Source of the DNA: CBDCXF01 sp965223755
GTDB taxonomy: Bacteria > Acidobacteriota > Thermoanaerobaculia > Multivoradales > JAHEKO01
Direction of reading: 5' to 3'
NCBI GenBank assembly: GCA_965223755.1
Contig: CBDCXF010000002.1
Coordinates: 682,001-746,000 of the forward strand
Length of the DNA: 64,000 nucleotides
Position numbers and translations under genes: made by a program. How positions within the stretch are numbered: the stretch's first letter is position 1; each line of letters starts with the position of its first letter. Under the pieces are notes generated by a model. It was not told the origin of the DNA and did no database searches. It saw nothing but the letters and a program-made list of their open reading frames with translations. This document shows positions 35,403 to 44,813 of this stretch, in pieces.

Positions 35403-36866
35403 CTACGAGGGTTGTTGCTCTGTTGTGAGCCTCACCCTCAACAGGCCATCCGGCGCAAGCTTGGCAGTGACCTCAAACCCGAGAATATCGGCCTGGGATT
35501 CCACGATCGCCAAGCCCAGCCCGATGTGCTGCCCGCCACTGCGCGCTTCATCTTTGCGCCAGAAACGATCGAACATCACTTTGAGGTCCTCGGGCTCGAG
35601 ATCCTCAACGAAGTTCAGGACATCGAGAGTCGAACCTCCGTTGGAACTTTGGTATCGGCAGGTGATCTCGGTGTTGGCGCGGCTGTACTCCACCGCGTTG
35701 GAAAAGAGATTGGACAAGATCAGACGCAATCGCCCCGGATCGATGTGCAAAACAGCGTCTTGCGGTATCGAACTGTGAAACTGCAGGTGTTTCTCGACTG
35801 CCCCCGCAGCGTGCACCAGCCAAGCCTCCTCGCAGGCACTAGCGATGTTCACCGCCACAGTTTCCTTCGTTTCCTTTCCTTCGTCGTATCGCGCTAGCAC
35901 CAACAGGTGGCCAACAATGCGCTCCATTTGCAGCGCTAGTTCTCTGGTCTCTGCAAAGAAACTTTGGGTAGCGGATGCATCATCGGGCCAACGCCCTCCC
36001 ACCTCGCTCAGAGTCCGCAGTTCGGCTATCGGCGTCTTGAGCTCGTGCGCAATATCGGCAGTGAGCTGACGCTCGCGGCGAAAAGCCGTCTCGATCTTCT
36101 GGAGGAGACCGTTGAGCTGATCGACGATGGGTTTCAGCTCCGACGGGCATGGGTCGAGTGAGACCCTTCGGTCAAGAGAGCTAGCGCCGATCCCCGCCAT
36201 CTGGTCCGAAAGGCTGTCGATCGGTTTAAAGCCGAGCTTCAAAGCGACAGCCACCAAAGCGGCCAGAGTCGCGAGCAGCACTGCCAAGAAAAGAGCAAGC
36301 GCCCATCGCAGTCGGTTGATTTGATCGTTCAATGTTTGTCGCTCTCTTGCCACAAGGATTGTGGCCGCGTGACGGCCGGAGCTTGGAGTCACTCGAGCGG
36401 GGTCGTGAGCTTGCTCGTCGTTGATGTCGTCGTCTTCGAGCTGAGGAACAAAATCGATCTGCACGATGCGCCCGGGTCTACCGTCAGGCAGCCGCAAATC
36501 CGCAAAACGGGGGGCTGCCTCCAGAGCTCGTGACTTCGGCAATGGCGCTTCGGATTGCGCCTGACTGAGTTCAAAGGAGTTGGAGCGTTCCAGCAGGGCA
36601 TCGATGTCCAGCCACAACTCAAAGTAGTAGGGGTCATCCTCCGACTCGAATTCGGGCATGAACTCGTCTGCAAAGTCGAGTTCCACTTCGCCGTGCTCCT
36701 GTTTGGTCAGCGTAATCAGTGCGCGAGCTTTCGTTTCCAAGGCGTGATCGAATTCATCTTCGACCCAGTGAGTGGTCCGATTTTCAAGCAGGAGGCCAGC
36801 GGTCACGACAAGCAGAGCCACGCCACAGAGAAGCAACATCGTGAGCCGTGATCGGATCGAGGTCAT
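35403..36866 (-). CDS. Sensor histidine kinase
   Basis: The 487-residue kinase has two membrane segments (LTMLLLCGVALLVVTAGLLL and ALALFLAVLLATLAALVAVAL) bracketing a periplasmic domain of about 160 residues, rich in Glu/Asp (EFESEDDPYYFELW). HAMP, a dimerisation helix with the phosphoacceptor His274 (DIAHELKTPIAELR) and an ATPase domain (NLFSNAVEYS, HIGLGLAIVESQADIL) follow. The acidic periplasmic domain might sense cations or cationic peptides, as in PmrB/PhoQ; that is inference. It overlaps the regulator gene by 4 bp. Confidence 0.93.
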   Translation of the reverse strand: MTSIRSRLTMLLLCGVALLVVTAGLLLENRTTHWVEDEFDHALETKARALITLTKQEHGEVELDFADEFMPEFESEDDPYYFELWLDIDALLERSNSFELSQAQSEAPLPKSRALEAAPRFADLRLPDGRPGRIVQIDFVPQLEDDDINDEQAHDPARVTPSSGRHAATILVARERQTLNDQINRLRWALALFLAVLLATLAALVAVALKLGFKPIDSLSDQMAGIGASSLDRRVSLDPCPSELKPIVDQLNGLLQKIETAFRRERQLTADIAHELKTPIAELRTLSEVGGRWPDDASATQSFFAETRELALQMERIVGHLLVLARYDEGKETKETVAVNIASACEEAWLVHAAGAVEKHLQFHSSIPQDAVLHIDPGRLRLILSNLFSNAVEYSRANTEITCRYQSSNGGSTLDVLNFVEDLEPEDLKVMFDRFWRKDEARSGGQHIGLGLAIVESQADILGFEVTAKLAPDGLLRVRLTTEQQPS

Positions 36867-37537
36867 TCCGCGTCCTCAATGCAGTACCCGAATCCGCGTC
36901 GAGTTTTGATGATCGACTCCTCGCCATCGACATCGATCTTGCGGCGCAAGCTCGAGACCAAGACTTCAACGACATTGCTGGACACCTCGGTATCGCTTCT
37001 GCGAAGTCTCTCCAACAGTTGATCTTGGGAAAACGTCCGGCCACGCCGCAGCGCGAGACACTCTAAGAGCGCATACTCACTGGCGGTCAGCTCCAAATTG
37101 CGGCCGTCGCGTAAGGCGTCTCTGTGCGTCGTGTCGATTGTCAGAGAACCGACAGTAATGGTCGGGTTCTTGGTTTCAGTCGCCCGCCGAGTCAGAGCCT
37201 TCAGCCGTGCACACAGCTCGTCAAATGAGAACGGCTTGACCAAGTAGTCGTCGGCGCCGAGGCCCAACCCCTGCACGCGATCTTCGACGCGGTCCTTTGC
37301 GGAAAGAATGAGGATGTGCACGTTGTTGTTCTTGCTGCGCAGTGTCCGCAAGACGTCCAGCCCCGGCAACCCCGGCAGCATCAGATCCAAGACGATTGCG
37401 TCGTACTCGTAGGTATCGGCGAAGGCCAAGCCCTGTACTCCATCGGGGGCGACATCCACCACAAAGCCCTCTTGGCGGAGGCCGTGTTCGAGCGACGCTC
37501 GGAGACGAGCGGAATCTTCTACGATAAGAAGCTTCAT
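36863..37537 (-). CDS. OmpR-family response regulator
   Basis: The 224-residue protein has a receiver domain (KLLIVEDSARLRAS, phosphoacceptor Asp51 in VLDLMLPGLPG, and conserved Lys in LILSAKDRVED) and an OmpR-type winged helix (LTASEYALLECLALRRGRTF, then VEVLVSSLRRKID and TRRGFGYCI). It is coupled to the kinase gene and starts 6 bp after the GT2-GtrA gene. Together they suggest control of lipid or surface glycan modification. Confidence 0.95.
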   Translation of the reverse strand: MKLLIVEDSARLRASLEHGLRQEGFVVDVAPDGVQGLAFADTYEYDAIVLDLMLPGLPGLDVLRTLRSKNNNVHILILSAKDRVEDRVQGLGLGADDYLVKPFSFDELCARLKALTRRATETKNPTITVGSLTIDTTHRDALRDGRNLELTASEYALLECLALRRGRTFSQDQLLERLRRSDTEVSSNVVEVLVSSLRRKIDVDGEESIIKTRRGFGYCIEDAE

Positions 37538-37543
37538 TCCTGC

Positions 37544-38698
37544 CTAGACCCTCGGCGCCGCCTCACCCACAACGGTTTTCTTTGCGTCCCTCCAGGTCCA
37601 GCGCCGGTTCAATTGGTAATTCCAGATCGTCGCGGCAGCGATACCGGCCAGGCTCGTCCACACGAGTGGCACGTTCGAGACCCGATGCAGACCAAGCGAA
37701 ATTGCGTAATTGAGCGCTGCCCCGGCCATACAAACAACGATGAAGCGCGCCAATCCGGTGACGAACGCGCCTCGTTCCAGCTTGCTGTCACGAAATGTCC
37801 AAGCGTTGTTGAGAGTGAAATTGGACAGCATCGCCGCCAAAACAGCCACGGCCAGGGCCCATGAATCGCCCAGCGATGTTTGGAGAATGGATACAACTCC
37901 CAACTGCACCGCAACGCCGGAGCATCCCACGGCGCAATAGCGCAGGAATCGCGGTGAGATGGAGCGGCCAGTCCGGATCTCAAATAGCGAGAGCAAGAGG
38001 TCCAAGATCACTCCCGGACCGAGCTTTGAGGTCCCGGCTTCGCGAGGTCGAAAGCGATACGGCACCTCGGCGAAACGAGCGTCCGGCGTTCGCGCCAGGA
38101 TTTCCAAGAGGGCCTTGTATCCTCGGGGCCGCAGCGTGTGCGCTAGACGATGAAACTGCCCACGGCGAATGGCGAAAAAGCCGCTCATCGGGTCGGTGGT
38201 GCTGAGTCCCAGCACCACTCGGCTCAAATAGGTTGCGAATCGAGAAACTCCGCGCCGCACAAGCGACCAAGACCCCGTGAAACCTCCGGGGGCGTATCGG
38301 CTCGCGACGACGACGTCTGCAGAATCCAGGGCTTTCACAAGAAGAGGAATGGTGGCTGGATCGTGTTGTAAGTCCGCATCCATCACCACAAGGCGGTGTC
38401 CCTCAGCCACCGTCAAACCGTCTACAATGGCGCTCGCAAGCCCTCGGCAATCCCGGCGCCGAAGTAAGCGCACTCTTTGGTCATGGCGCGCCAGCCCTTC
38501 CACGATTGCCGATGTGCCATCCGCTGAGTCGTCATCAACAACCACTATCTCATGCGCCTCCATGTCACCCAGCGCCGTTTGTGTCGCACGGATCGCCTTT
38601 CGAATCGTGCTTGCCTCATTGAGGGTTGGCAGAATCACACTGACTTCAACCGCCGCCGCAGATCGGTTGGTTTGCGGTGCAGGAGACACGGCCTTCAC
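37544..38698 (-). CDS. Glycosyltransferase family 2 (DPM1-like) fused to GtrA
   Basis: The 384-residue protein has an N-terminal GT2 domain (VILPTLNEASTIRKAI, VVVDDDSADGTS, VMDADLQHDP) of the dolichol/polyprenyl-phosphate sugar synthase type. A GtrA-like four-helix membrane domain follows at about 250-375 (FLRYCAVGCSGVAVQLGVV). Such fusions make and flip polyprenyl-phosphate-linked sugars. The product would feed the GT39 enzyme encoded just upstream, whose gene overlaps by 4 bp. Confidence 0.92.
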   Translation of the reverse strand: MKAVSPAPQTNRSAAAVEVSVILPTLNEASTIRKAIRATQTALGDMEAHEIVVVDDDSADGTSAIVEGLARHDQRVRLLRRRDCRGLASAIVDGLTVAEGHRLVVMDADLQHDPATIPLLVKALDSADVVVASRYAPGGFTGSWSLVRRGVSRFATYLSRVVLGLSTTDPMSGFFAIRRGQFHRLAHTLRPRGYKALLEILARTPDARFAEVPYRFRPREAGTSKLGPGVILDLLLSLFEIRTGRSISPRFLRYCAVGCSGVAVQLGVVSILQTSLGDSWALAVAVLAAMLSNFTLNNAWTFRDSKLERGAFVTGLARFIVVCMAGAALNYAISLGLHRVSNVPLVWTSLAGIAAATIWNYQLNRRWTWRDAKKTVVGEAAPRV

Positions 38699-40329
38699 TG
38701 CTCCAATGCCGGCTGTCGCACAGCGGCTAAGAAGCGCCTGCTACCGAGCTCGAACGCGCGTATTTCTACATTGGCCCAGTCTTCTACTTCAGACGCCAAC
38801 TGCGCCTCGTTGTCCGGGTGCAGTACGAGCACCTTTTGCTGGGACAAGAAATCGGCCGCGCTGGCGGCGTCGTCCAGGACTGTCAGCGGCACAAAAGCAG
38901 GGTCTTCGACACGAAACCCCGCTCGTTTGGTTTCGATTTTGTCCTGCCAGTATCCGATGGGGCGATCTCCACTTTGCTGCCGCAGCCAAGAGGCGGCTTC
39001 TCCGTAACTTTTGACGCCGTCGAGTCGCGACTGGAACAAAGAAAACGTGAGGCTGTAGGCGACGCACAAGGTTGCTGCAATACTGGCAATAGATCTCAAC
39101 GGCGAGGCTCGCCTCGTAGCGAATAAAGCGGCACCTCCACCCACGAGTAGGCTTGAACCCAACAGTCCTACTGCAAATCGAAGAGACCGGCCGTCGATAC
39201 CTTTGATCGCAATCAAGGCAGGTTGCTCCTGCAGCACGGCTACAAGAAGCGCCGCTCCGGCCAGAAAGAAACCAAGTCCATTCACCCACGCAAACCACCT
39301 CCCGCGCCACGCCGCCACGTACCTTCCGACAAGAAAAGCGATCGCTGGGTAGGCAACCAGGAGATAGACAGCCCGCTTGGTCTCCGCCAAGCTCAAGAAC
39401 GCCAGGCTGACCAGAAACCACAAGAATGCCAGTCGAACGACCGGTCGCCGTTTTTGGTCTCGGAAAGCGGCGATGAATGCTCCTGGAAGCAGCAGAGACC
39501 AGGGTGCCAGACTGGCCCAAGTGTCGACCAAGTAGTACCACCACGGCTGTTGGTGCCCGCGGGAGGAGGCGGAAAAACGAGCGAAGTTCTGAAAGTAGAT
39601 CTCGGACCCGACAAACTCCCAAGACAAGTTCTTGGTCAAGAGCAAATACCAAGGCATGGCAGCTGCAGCGGCCACCAAAGACAGGGGGACAAGTGCCAGT
39701 AGTGACCGCCATTGGCGTAGCGTCGCGTGCCAAATGAGCAGAATCAGTCCGGGAAGCAGTACGCCTAGTGGCCCTTTCGCCAGCACTGCCAGTCCAAAAC
39801 AGAAAAAACCAACGATCTTAAGAAGCGAGAACGATCGATCATTGGTTGCACCCCACCCATACGCTCCGAAACCGCACGCCACGAGGAACGCAAACACCAT
39901 GTCCGGGTGGTAATTGACCGCCTGCCATGCGAAAAACGGAGTCGTGACTAAGACGACACCGGCCCAGATACCGCTTGCCTTGGTATCGACTTTGGCGGTC
40001 ACCGCTGCCGCCAACGCGACCAGGAGCGTCGCGGCGAGAGCAGTGGGGAGCCGGAGAGCGTATGGACTGATCCCGCCCAACAGTCGACTGCTTGCGGCTC
40101 CAAGCCAATAACCGAGTGGCGGATAGTCCAGCCAAGGCTGATCGTTCTGCCGTGGTACCAGCCAATCGCCGGTCTTAAACATTGTGATCGCAGGTTCCGC
40201 AACATCAAGTTCATCCGGGAACCACAAACTGCGCTGGCCCAGCCAGGGAAGGTACAGCGCAGAAGCAACAAGAAGCGGCACAAGCCAAGCCGCAGACAAG
40301 AAACCACGATGACGCTCCAAAGCTTTCAT
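38695..40329 (-). CDS. ArnT/PMT-like integral-membrane glycosyltransferase (GT39/GT83)
   Basis: The 544-residue protein has about 11-12 hydrophobic segments and the catalytic-loop motif SLWFPDELDVAEPA (Asp-Glu) near residue 38, as in ArnT and protein O-mannosyltransferases. WLDYPPLGYWLGAASSRLLG is also typical. It would use a lipid-linked sugar, probably made by the adjacent GT2-GtrA protein, to modify lipid A or another envelope acceptor. It is the first gene of the four-gene operon with the two-component system. Confidence 0.92.
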   Translation of the reverse strand: MKALERHRGFLSAAWLVPLLVASALYLPWLGQRSLWFPDELDVAEPAITMFKTGDWLVPRQNDQPWLDYPPLGYWLGAASSRLLGGISPYALRLPTALAATLLVALAAAVTAKVDTKASGIWAGVVLVTTPFFAWQAVNYHPDMVFAFLVACGFGAYGWGATNDRSFSLLKIVGFFCFGLAVLAKGPLGVLLPGLILLIWHATLRQWRSLLALVPLSLVAAAAAMPWYLLLTKNLSWEFVGSEIYFQNFARFSASSRGHQQPWWYYLVDTWASLAPWSLLLPGAFIAAFRDQKRRPVVRLAFLWFLVSLAFLSLAETKRAVYLLVAYPAIAFLVGRYVAAWRGRWFAWVNGLGFFLAGAALLVAVLQEQPALIAIKGIDGRSLRFAVGLLGSSLLVGGGAALFATRRASPLRSIASIAATLCVAYSLTFSLFQSRLDGVKSYGEAASWLRQQSGDRPIGYWQDKIETKRAGFRVEDPAFVPLTVLDDAASAADFLSQQKVLVLHPDNEAQLASEVEDWANVEIRAFELGSRRFLAAVRQPALEQ

Positions 40330-40674
40330 TACTTCTCGTCAGAGACAGAGCAGGCTGAAAATTCAACCGGCCGCACGCGGGTGGATTTCGCGCCGGTTCA
40401 GAATGCGACTGCAAACTGAAGATTTCCTGAAAAAGAGGTCCATCCGTTTCGAAGCCCGCCGCATCAAATTCCTGCCCACAAAGAGATCCTTTTTTCGACC
40501 TTCGCCGAGCGCGGTTGTCATTGGTTAGATGAGCGGGCGCTACTTTTCCTTCTGCGCGCGCCGTCTGGGCGGTGTTATGGACTAGCAACCTGAGGGGGGG
40601 CTCGGCCGTGCCGCAAAACGGGCTGGGGCAGAGTTGCCGACTAGACCAGCGTTTTTGAAGTAACGCTACAAGTC
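40330..40674. other. Intergenic region upstream of the GT39 operon
   Basis: About 345 bp with no convincing gene. It should hold the operon promoter; the only structured signal I see is the 11-bp-period direct repeat at 40413-40430. The short frames on both strands have no recognisable protein features. Confidence 0.6.
40413..40430 (-). promoter_or_regulatory. Direct-repeat box before the GT39/GT2/two-component operon
   Basis: On the minus strand TCAGGAA-N4-TCAGTTT keeps the 11-bp period and the TCAG core of the box at 35366-35383. It lies about 85-100 bp upstream of the first gene, suiting autoregulation by the encoded OmpR-type regulator. Only two examples exist here. Confidence 0.4.
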
Positions 40675-40768
40675 GACCGTGCGGCTCTCGTCACGCAAGG
40701 CACGCGTCCGCAGGCAATGTAGGGCATTGTCGAGGAAGCGCAACGCAGCAAGGGAGAAATCGATGGTC
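40675..40768. repeat. Imperfect-palindrome element, copy B (94 bp)
   Basis: The ends GACC and GGTC and a central hairpin (CAATG / CATTG, loop TAGGG) make an imperfect 94-bp palindrome. CGAGGAAGCGCAACGC (40731-40746) matches 15 of 16 bases of the element at 59763-59877. It abuts the MFS stop codon exactly. Confidence 0.65.
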
Positions 40769-41974
40769 CTAGGTAGGAGTAGTTGGAATCGGCTCCAGAA
40801 TCGAGCTTTCGCCCTCGCCGCGGTGAATTGTGAAGCCGACGGCGACGGCCACCAGCATGACCGCTCCGGCGATCCACATTGGCGCATCCGGACCCCAGTG
40901 CTGGAAAGCGGCGCCAGCCCACAGCGGGCCAGTAAGCCGCGCCATACCCCCGTAGGCCTGCTGCACCCCCAGAGTTGCGCCGACTTCATCCTCGGACACC
41001 CGACGACTGACCAGAGCCGTGGTGCTGGGAAACAGTAGAGCGGTGCCCACAGGAATCCAGAAAACAGCGGCTGCGAAGCTCCATACATCTGTCGACAGCG
41101 GAATCAGCAAGTACCCCACGGCCAGAAACGCAGCTCCCAGCCGCAAAGTGCGAATCTCCCCCAGGCGCCGCACGATCGGGCCAATGGCAAAGAGGCGCGC
41201 CAGCATGGTGATCGAGGCAACGTAGGTGTAGAACGGCCAGATCGTCTGTTCCGTAACCCCGAAGCGATGGCCCAGATAGAGAGCCAGCATCGCGTTCATA
41301 GCCATAAACGCCATCATGCCGATGGCATAGACGATGATCGGGGTGCAGACGGAATGGAACGGATGGGTCGCGACGCGAATGCAGGCGGGCAGCACCGGGT
41401 TCTTCTTGGTCGCCCGCTGTTGACGCGATTCCGGCAGCCACTTCCAGGCGGCCGCTGCGTTGAGAAGGCAAAGCGTCGCCGCGAGCTGCCCCGGAGCCGA
41501 GTGGTGAATTCCCGCTGTCCATGAGCCCACCGCTGGACCGATGATCACGCCTGCGCTGGTGGCGGCAGTGTGCCAACCGATCGCCTGCGCTCGCACCTCC
41601 GGCCGCACCGAGTCCGCAACGTAAGCTTGGACGGCTGAGACCTTGCCGCCCCCCACTCCCTGCACGAAGCGCGACACGAAGAGCACCGCCACCGAGGTCG
41701 CAAAACCGAACAGCACGTAGGCCGCGGCGGACACCAAAATGCCGGTCAAAATCAGTCTCCGCCGACCGAGGATGTCGGAGGCCCGACCCCAAAAGGGTGC
41801 CGTCATGAGTTCGGCGAGGGCGTAGGTGGCGACCAGAAATCCGATCAGCCAATAGCTGGCCCCAAAACGCTCAGCGTAGAACGGAATCAACGGCAACAGC
41901 ATCGAGAAACCGATCATGTCGACGAAACTGATCGGCATCAGCGTCGCTAAGCTCTTGCGTTCCTCGCGCGTCAT
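40769..41974 (-). CDS. Major facilitator superfamily drug-efflux-like transporter
   Basis: From ATG 41974 the protein has 401 residues and about 12 transmembrane segments. MFS motifs of the DHA1 (TetA-like) group are visible: ALAELMTAPFWGRASDILGRRRLI (motif A region, between segments 2 and 3) and GVIIGPAVGSW (motif C). Export of a small toxic compound is likely. The longer frame from 42079 would overlap the ABC permease, so the later start, 25 bp after that gene's stop, is preferred. Confidence 0.9.
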   Translation of the reverse strand: MTREERKSLATLMPISFVDMIGFSMLLPLIPFYAERFGASYWLIGFLVATYALAELMTAPFWGRASDILGRRRLILTGILVSAAAYVLFGFATSVAVLFVSRFVQGVGGGKVSAVQAYVADSVRPEVRAQAIGWHTAATSAGVIIGPAVGSWTAGIHHSAPGQLAATLCLLNAAAAWKWLPESRQQRATKKNPVLPACIRVATHPFHSVCTPIIVYAIGMMAFMAMNAMLALYLGHRFGVTEQTIWPFYTYVASITMLARLFAIGPIVRRLGEIRTLRLGAAFLAVGYLLIPLSTDVWSFAAAVFWIPVGTALLFPSTTALVSRRVSEDEVGATLGVQQAYGGMARLTGPLWAGAAFQHWGPDAPMWIAGAVMLVAVAVGFTIHRGEGESSILEPIPTTPT

Positions 41975-41999
41975 CCTCAAGACCGTCTTCCTCAAAAAC

Positions 42000-43694
42000 T
42001 TACGCAGTCGTCGGAGTTTCGGCCCTATTGGGGGCGCGGTCTCGTCCCCGCTCACGTCCCCAAGCCATAAAAACCACAACCGAAATGACCATCAGCACCA
42101 CACCGTAAGCTGCGGCGAGGCCGGTGTCTTTGGTCCGCAGCGCAGACCAAATCTCCACCGCTGTGGGCCTCGTTTCATACGTGTAGAGCACGATCGAAGT
42201 TACGAAGTCCCCAAGGGCGGTGAGGAAGGCGAGCGCCGCGCCGGCGAGGAGAGAAGGGCGCACGATCGGCAGAACAACGCGGCGCAGTCGGCGCCACGGA
42301 GACGCCCCGAGACTGGCTGCGGCCTCCTCGAGGGCCGGGTCCAGTTGCCGCAGACCAGCGAACGCCGCCTGACCCACGACCGGAAGACCGCGCAGCAGAT
42401 AGGCCAGGGGCAAAATGATCGCCGTGCCCACCAGAACGAAGCGGCCCACCGCCGGACGGTGAACGTTGAAGGTGGTGATCAGCGCCAGGGCGAGAACCGT
42501 TCCCGGGATCGCCCACGGCACCGAAATCAAAAACTCCAGCAATCTTCCACCACGGCTCTGACTCCCGCCTTGGTAGCTCAGTCGTCCGTTGTTAAGGGCC
42601 AGCCTCGCAACGGTGAAACCGATCACCACGGCGAGAAAGGTGGCCACGATCGCCATCCACAGAGAGTTGGTCAGCGGCCTGAGAACCTCGCCACCTTCGA
42701 CCAGACGCATCAGATTGCGCGTCGACCAATTGGAATCCAGACCCGAACGACTGCCGGAAAGCGCAATCCGCAGCAACGTCAGATGCGGCGCGATCAAGGC
42801 GATCACGATCAGCGCTCCGATCGCACCCTGCAACCAACTTCTCCACTTCGCGATCTGTTTGGTGCGGCGCGGAGCGAGGCCATGACTTGAAGCGATATTT
42901 CGGGCCGACCAACGTAGCGACAGCCAAAGGCCCAGCAAGGCGAGAGCGGCGAGAACTGCGGTCTCCACCTTGGCCATCTGCAAGTCGCCATTCAGTTTCG
43001 AAGTGACGATCTGCGTCGTCATCACCCGGAAGGTGCCACCAAACAGATACGGTGCCGAGAACGACGCCAGCGAAGTCATAAAGGTCAGCAACGACGCGGC
43101 CGCCAGAGGAGCTCTTAGCTGCGGCATGACCACCTGCAGCCAAGTCCGCGTTCGTCCCGCTCCGAGGCTTGCGGCCGCTTCTTCTTGCGACGGATCAAAC
43201 CCCAACAGCGCCGCCCGCACAAAAAGGTAGAAGTAGACGAACATCGAATAGGTGTGGACCACCAAAATCGCCGACGGGCCTTCGAAGCGCCAGGGTGCCC
43301 GATCCAGAGCCAACAATCCGCGCACCCACTCGGCCGCAATACCGCTCTCCCCGCACAAGAAATAGACCGCCACGGTGCCCACCAACGGCGGAAGCGCGAT
43401 CGGAAGCGGCACCAAGCCGGCCAGCCAATCCCGTCCTGGGAAGGATGCACGGGTAAAGAAGAACGCCAGCGGCACGCCTACGGCCGCGGACAGAACGACA
43501 CTCGCCGCTGCAATCCAAAGGCTGCGCCACAGCGCCAACAGCTCGTCGGGTCGGCTGAAAAACTCCCTCAACCGCCCACCTTCGCCGCCGCCAAGGCCAA
43601 CGGCCTCGCCGAGAGTGACCAGAATCGGGTAGCCGACCAGCCACGCCAGAAAGACGACCGCAATCGCGATCACCCATTGCCGCCGGATCTTCAC
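42000..43694 (-). CDS. ABC transporter permease, fused double type (FbpB-like)
   Basis: The 564-residue protein has about 12 transmembrane helices and two binding-protein-dependent transport domains, each with an EAA loop (QEEAAASLGAGRTRTWLQVV and ALEEAAASLGASPWRRLRRV). Fused double permeases of this size are typical of ferric iron FbpB/SfuB importers, and also of some thiamine and phosphonate systems. It overlaps the ATPase gene by 4 bp and is the third gene of the binding protein-ATPase-permease operon. Confidence 0.93.
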   Translation of the reverse strand: MKIRRQWVIAIAVVFLAWLVGYPILVTLGEAVGLGGGEGGRLREFFSRPDELLALWRSLWIAAASVVLSAAVGVPLAFFFTRASFPGRDWLAGLVPLPIALPPLVGTVAVYFLCGESGIAAEWVRGLLALDRAPWRFEGPSAILVVHTYSMFVYFYLFVRAALLGFDPSQEEAAASLGAGRTRTWLQVVMPQLRAPLAAASLLTFMTSLASFSAPYLFGGTFRVMTTQIVTSKLNGDLQMAKVETAVLAALALLGLWLSLRWSARNIASSHGLAPRRTKQIAKWRSWLQGAIGALIVIALIAPHLTLLRIALSGSRSGLDSNWSTRNLMRLVEGGEVLRPLTNSLWMAIVATFLAVVIGFTVARLALNNGRLSYQGGSQSRGGRLLEFLISVPWAIPGTVLALALITTFNVHRPAVGRFVLVGTAIILPLAYLLRGLPVVGQAAFAGLRQLDPALEEAAASLGASPWRRLRRVVLPIVRPSLLAGAALAFLTALGDFVTSIVLYTYETRPTAVEIWSALRTKDTGLAAAYGVVLMVISVVVFMAWGRERGRDRAPNRAETPTTA

Positions 43695-44782
43695 GCCCCA
43701 ACCCCGGACTCAGCAGCTCCAACCGCTCCAAAGATGGACGGTGTGGGTCCGCCCGGCTCCCACTCGACCCAAACATTCTGTCCGGATGCCAACGACTCCG
43801 CTGTCTCGGCGTCGACCGCGACTTCGACTTCGGTCTCATCATGGAGCTGGATCTGTACCGAAGAGCTTCGCGGATGCCAGCGCACTTCGATCACCTGACC
43901 GACCCAACCACCGTCTTTCGGCTCGGTGTTCAGCTTCAGCGACTCGGGCCGCACCCAAGCAACACCCTCGCCTTCCACCGCAGTGGGACACCAGACCTCA
44001 GTGACCGAGAACGGGGCGGCGGCGCCGATCCACCACTGCCCGTCGGTACCGCCCGGTCGCGCGGCCATTTGGGTCCCACGGCCGATGAACGAAGCGACGA
44101 AGAGATCCGCCGGCCGGCGATAGAGCTCCTCCGGAGTACCCACCTGGCGCAACCTGCCGTCTCCCAGGACCGCGGTACGGTCGGCGACCTGAAAAGCTTC
44201 TTCTTGCTCGTGGGTGACGATCAAGGTGGTAATGCCGGCCTCGCGCACGATTTCTCGCAACTGGCGACGGGTGCGTTCGCGCAAGTCCGGATCCAGGTTG
44301 GAGAGAGGTTCGTCCAGCAGCAGCACTTGCGGAGCGGGAGCGAGCGCACGGGCCACGGCCACGCGCTGCTGCTGGCCGCCGGAGATCTGGTCGACGCGGC
44401 GCCCTTCCAGGCCTTCCAGCCCGACCACGTTCAGCATCTCGCCGACGCGGGCCCGGCTTTCCTCTTTGGCCAGATCTTTTAGACCGAAGGCGACATTTTC
44501 CGCCACTGTCAAATGGGGGAACAGCGCATAGTGCTGAAACACCATGCCGCAACGGCGCTCTTCAGGGCGCAGGCGGGTGATGTCTGCGCCATCGACTTCG
44601 ATGGTCCCACCGTCCGCCGTTTCGAAGCCTGCGACGATGCGCAGCAGGGTGGTCTTGCCGCTGCCGCTTGGGCCGAGCAGCGCCACCACCTCGCCGCGCT
44701 CGACGTCGAGCGAAACGCCGTCCAGGACGCGAGTGTCAAAGCTCTTGGAAGCGTTGGTGATCTTCAGGTAGTGGGTGGGCAC
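43691..44782 (-). CDS. ABC transporter ATP-binding protein (FbpC/PotA-like)
   Basis: From GTG 44782 the protein has 363 residues: Walker A GPSGSGKTTLLRIVAGFE, signature ISGGQQQRVAVARAL, Walker B VLLLDEPLSNLDP and switch His in VTHEQEEA. The C-terminal 100 residues form TOBE-like regulatory sequence (WVRPESLKLN). The frame extends to 44875, inside the binding-protein gene, but similarity starts at PTHYLKITNASKSF, so the GTG just after that gene's stop is chosen. It drives import through the fused permease. Confidence 0.93.
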   Translation of the reverse strand: MPTHYLKITNASKSFDTRVLDGVSLDVERGEVVALLGPSGSGKTTLLRIVAGFETADGGTIEVDGADITRLRPEERRCGMVFQHYALFPHLTVAENVAFGLKDLAKEESRARVGEMLNVVGLEGLEGRRVDQISGGQQQRVAVARALAPAPQVLLLDEPLSNLDPDLRERTRRQLREIVREAGITTLIVTHEQEEAFQVADRTAVLGDGRLRQVGTPEELYRRPADLFVASFIGRGTQMAARPGGTDGQWWIGAAAPFSVTEVWCPTAVEGEGVAWVRPESLKLNTEPKDGGWVGQVIEVRWHPRSSSVQIQLHDETEVEVAVDAETAESLASGQNVWVEWEPGGPTPSIFGAVGAAESGVGA

Positions 44783-44813
44783 GGTGGCAATGAACTCTGG
44801 GTCCGGATACGCG

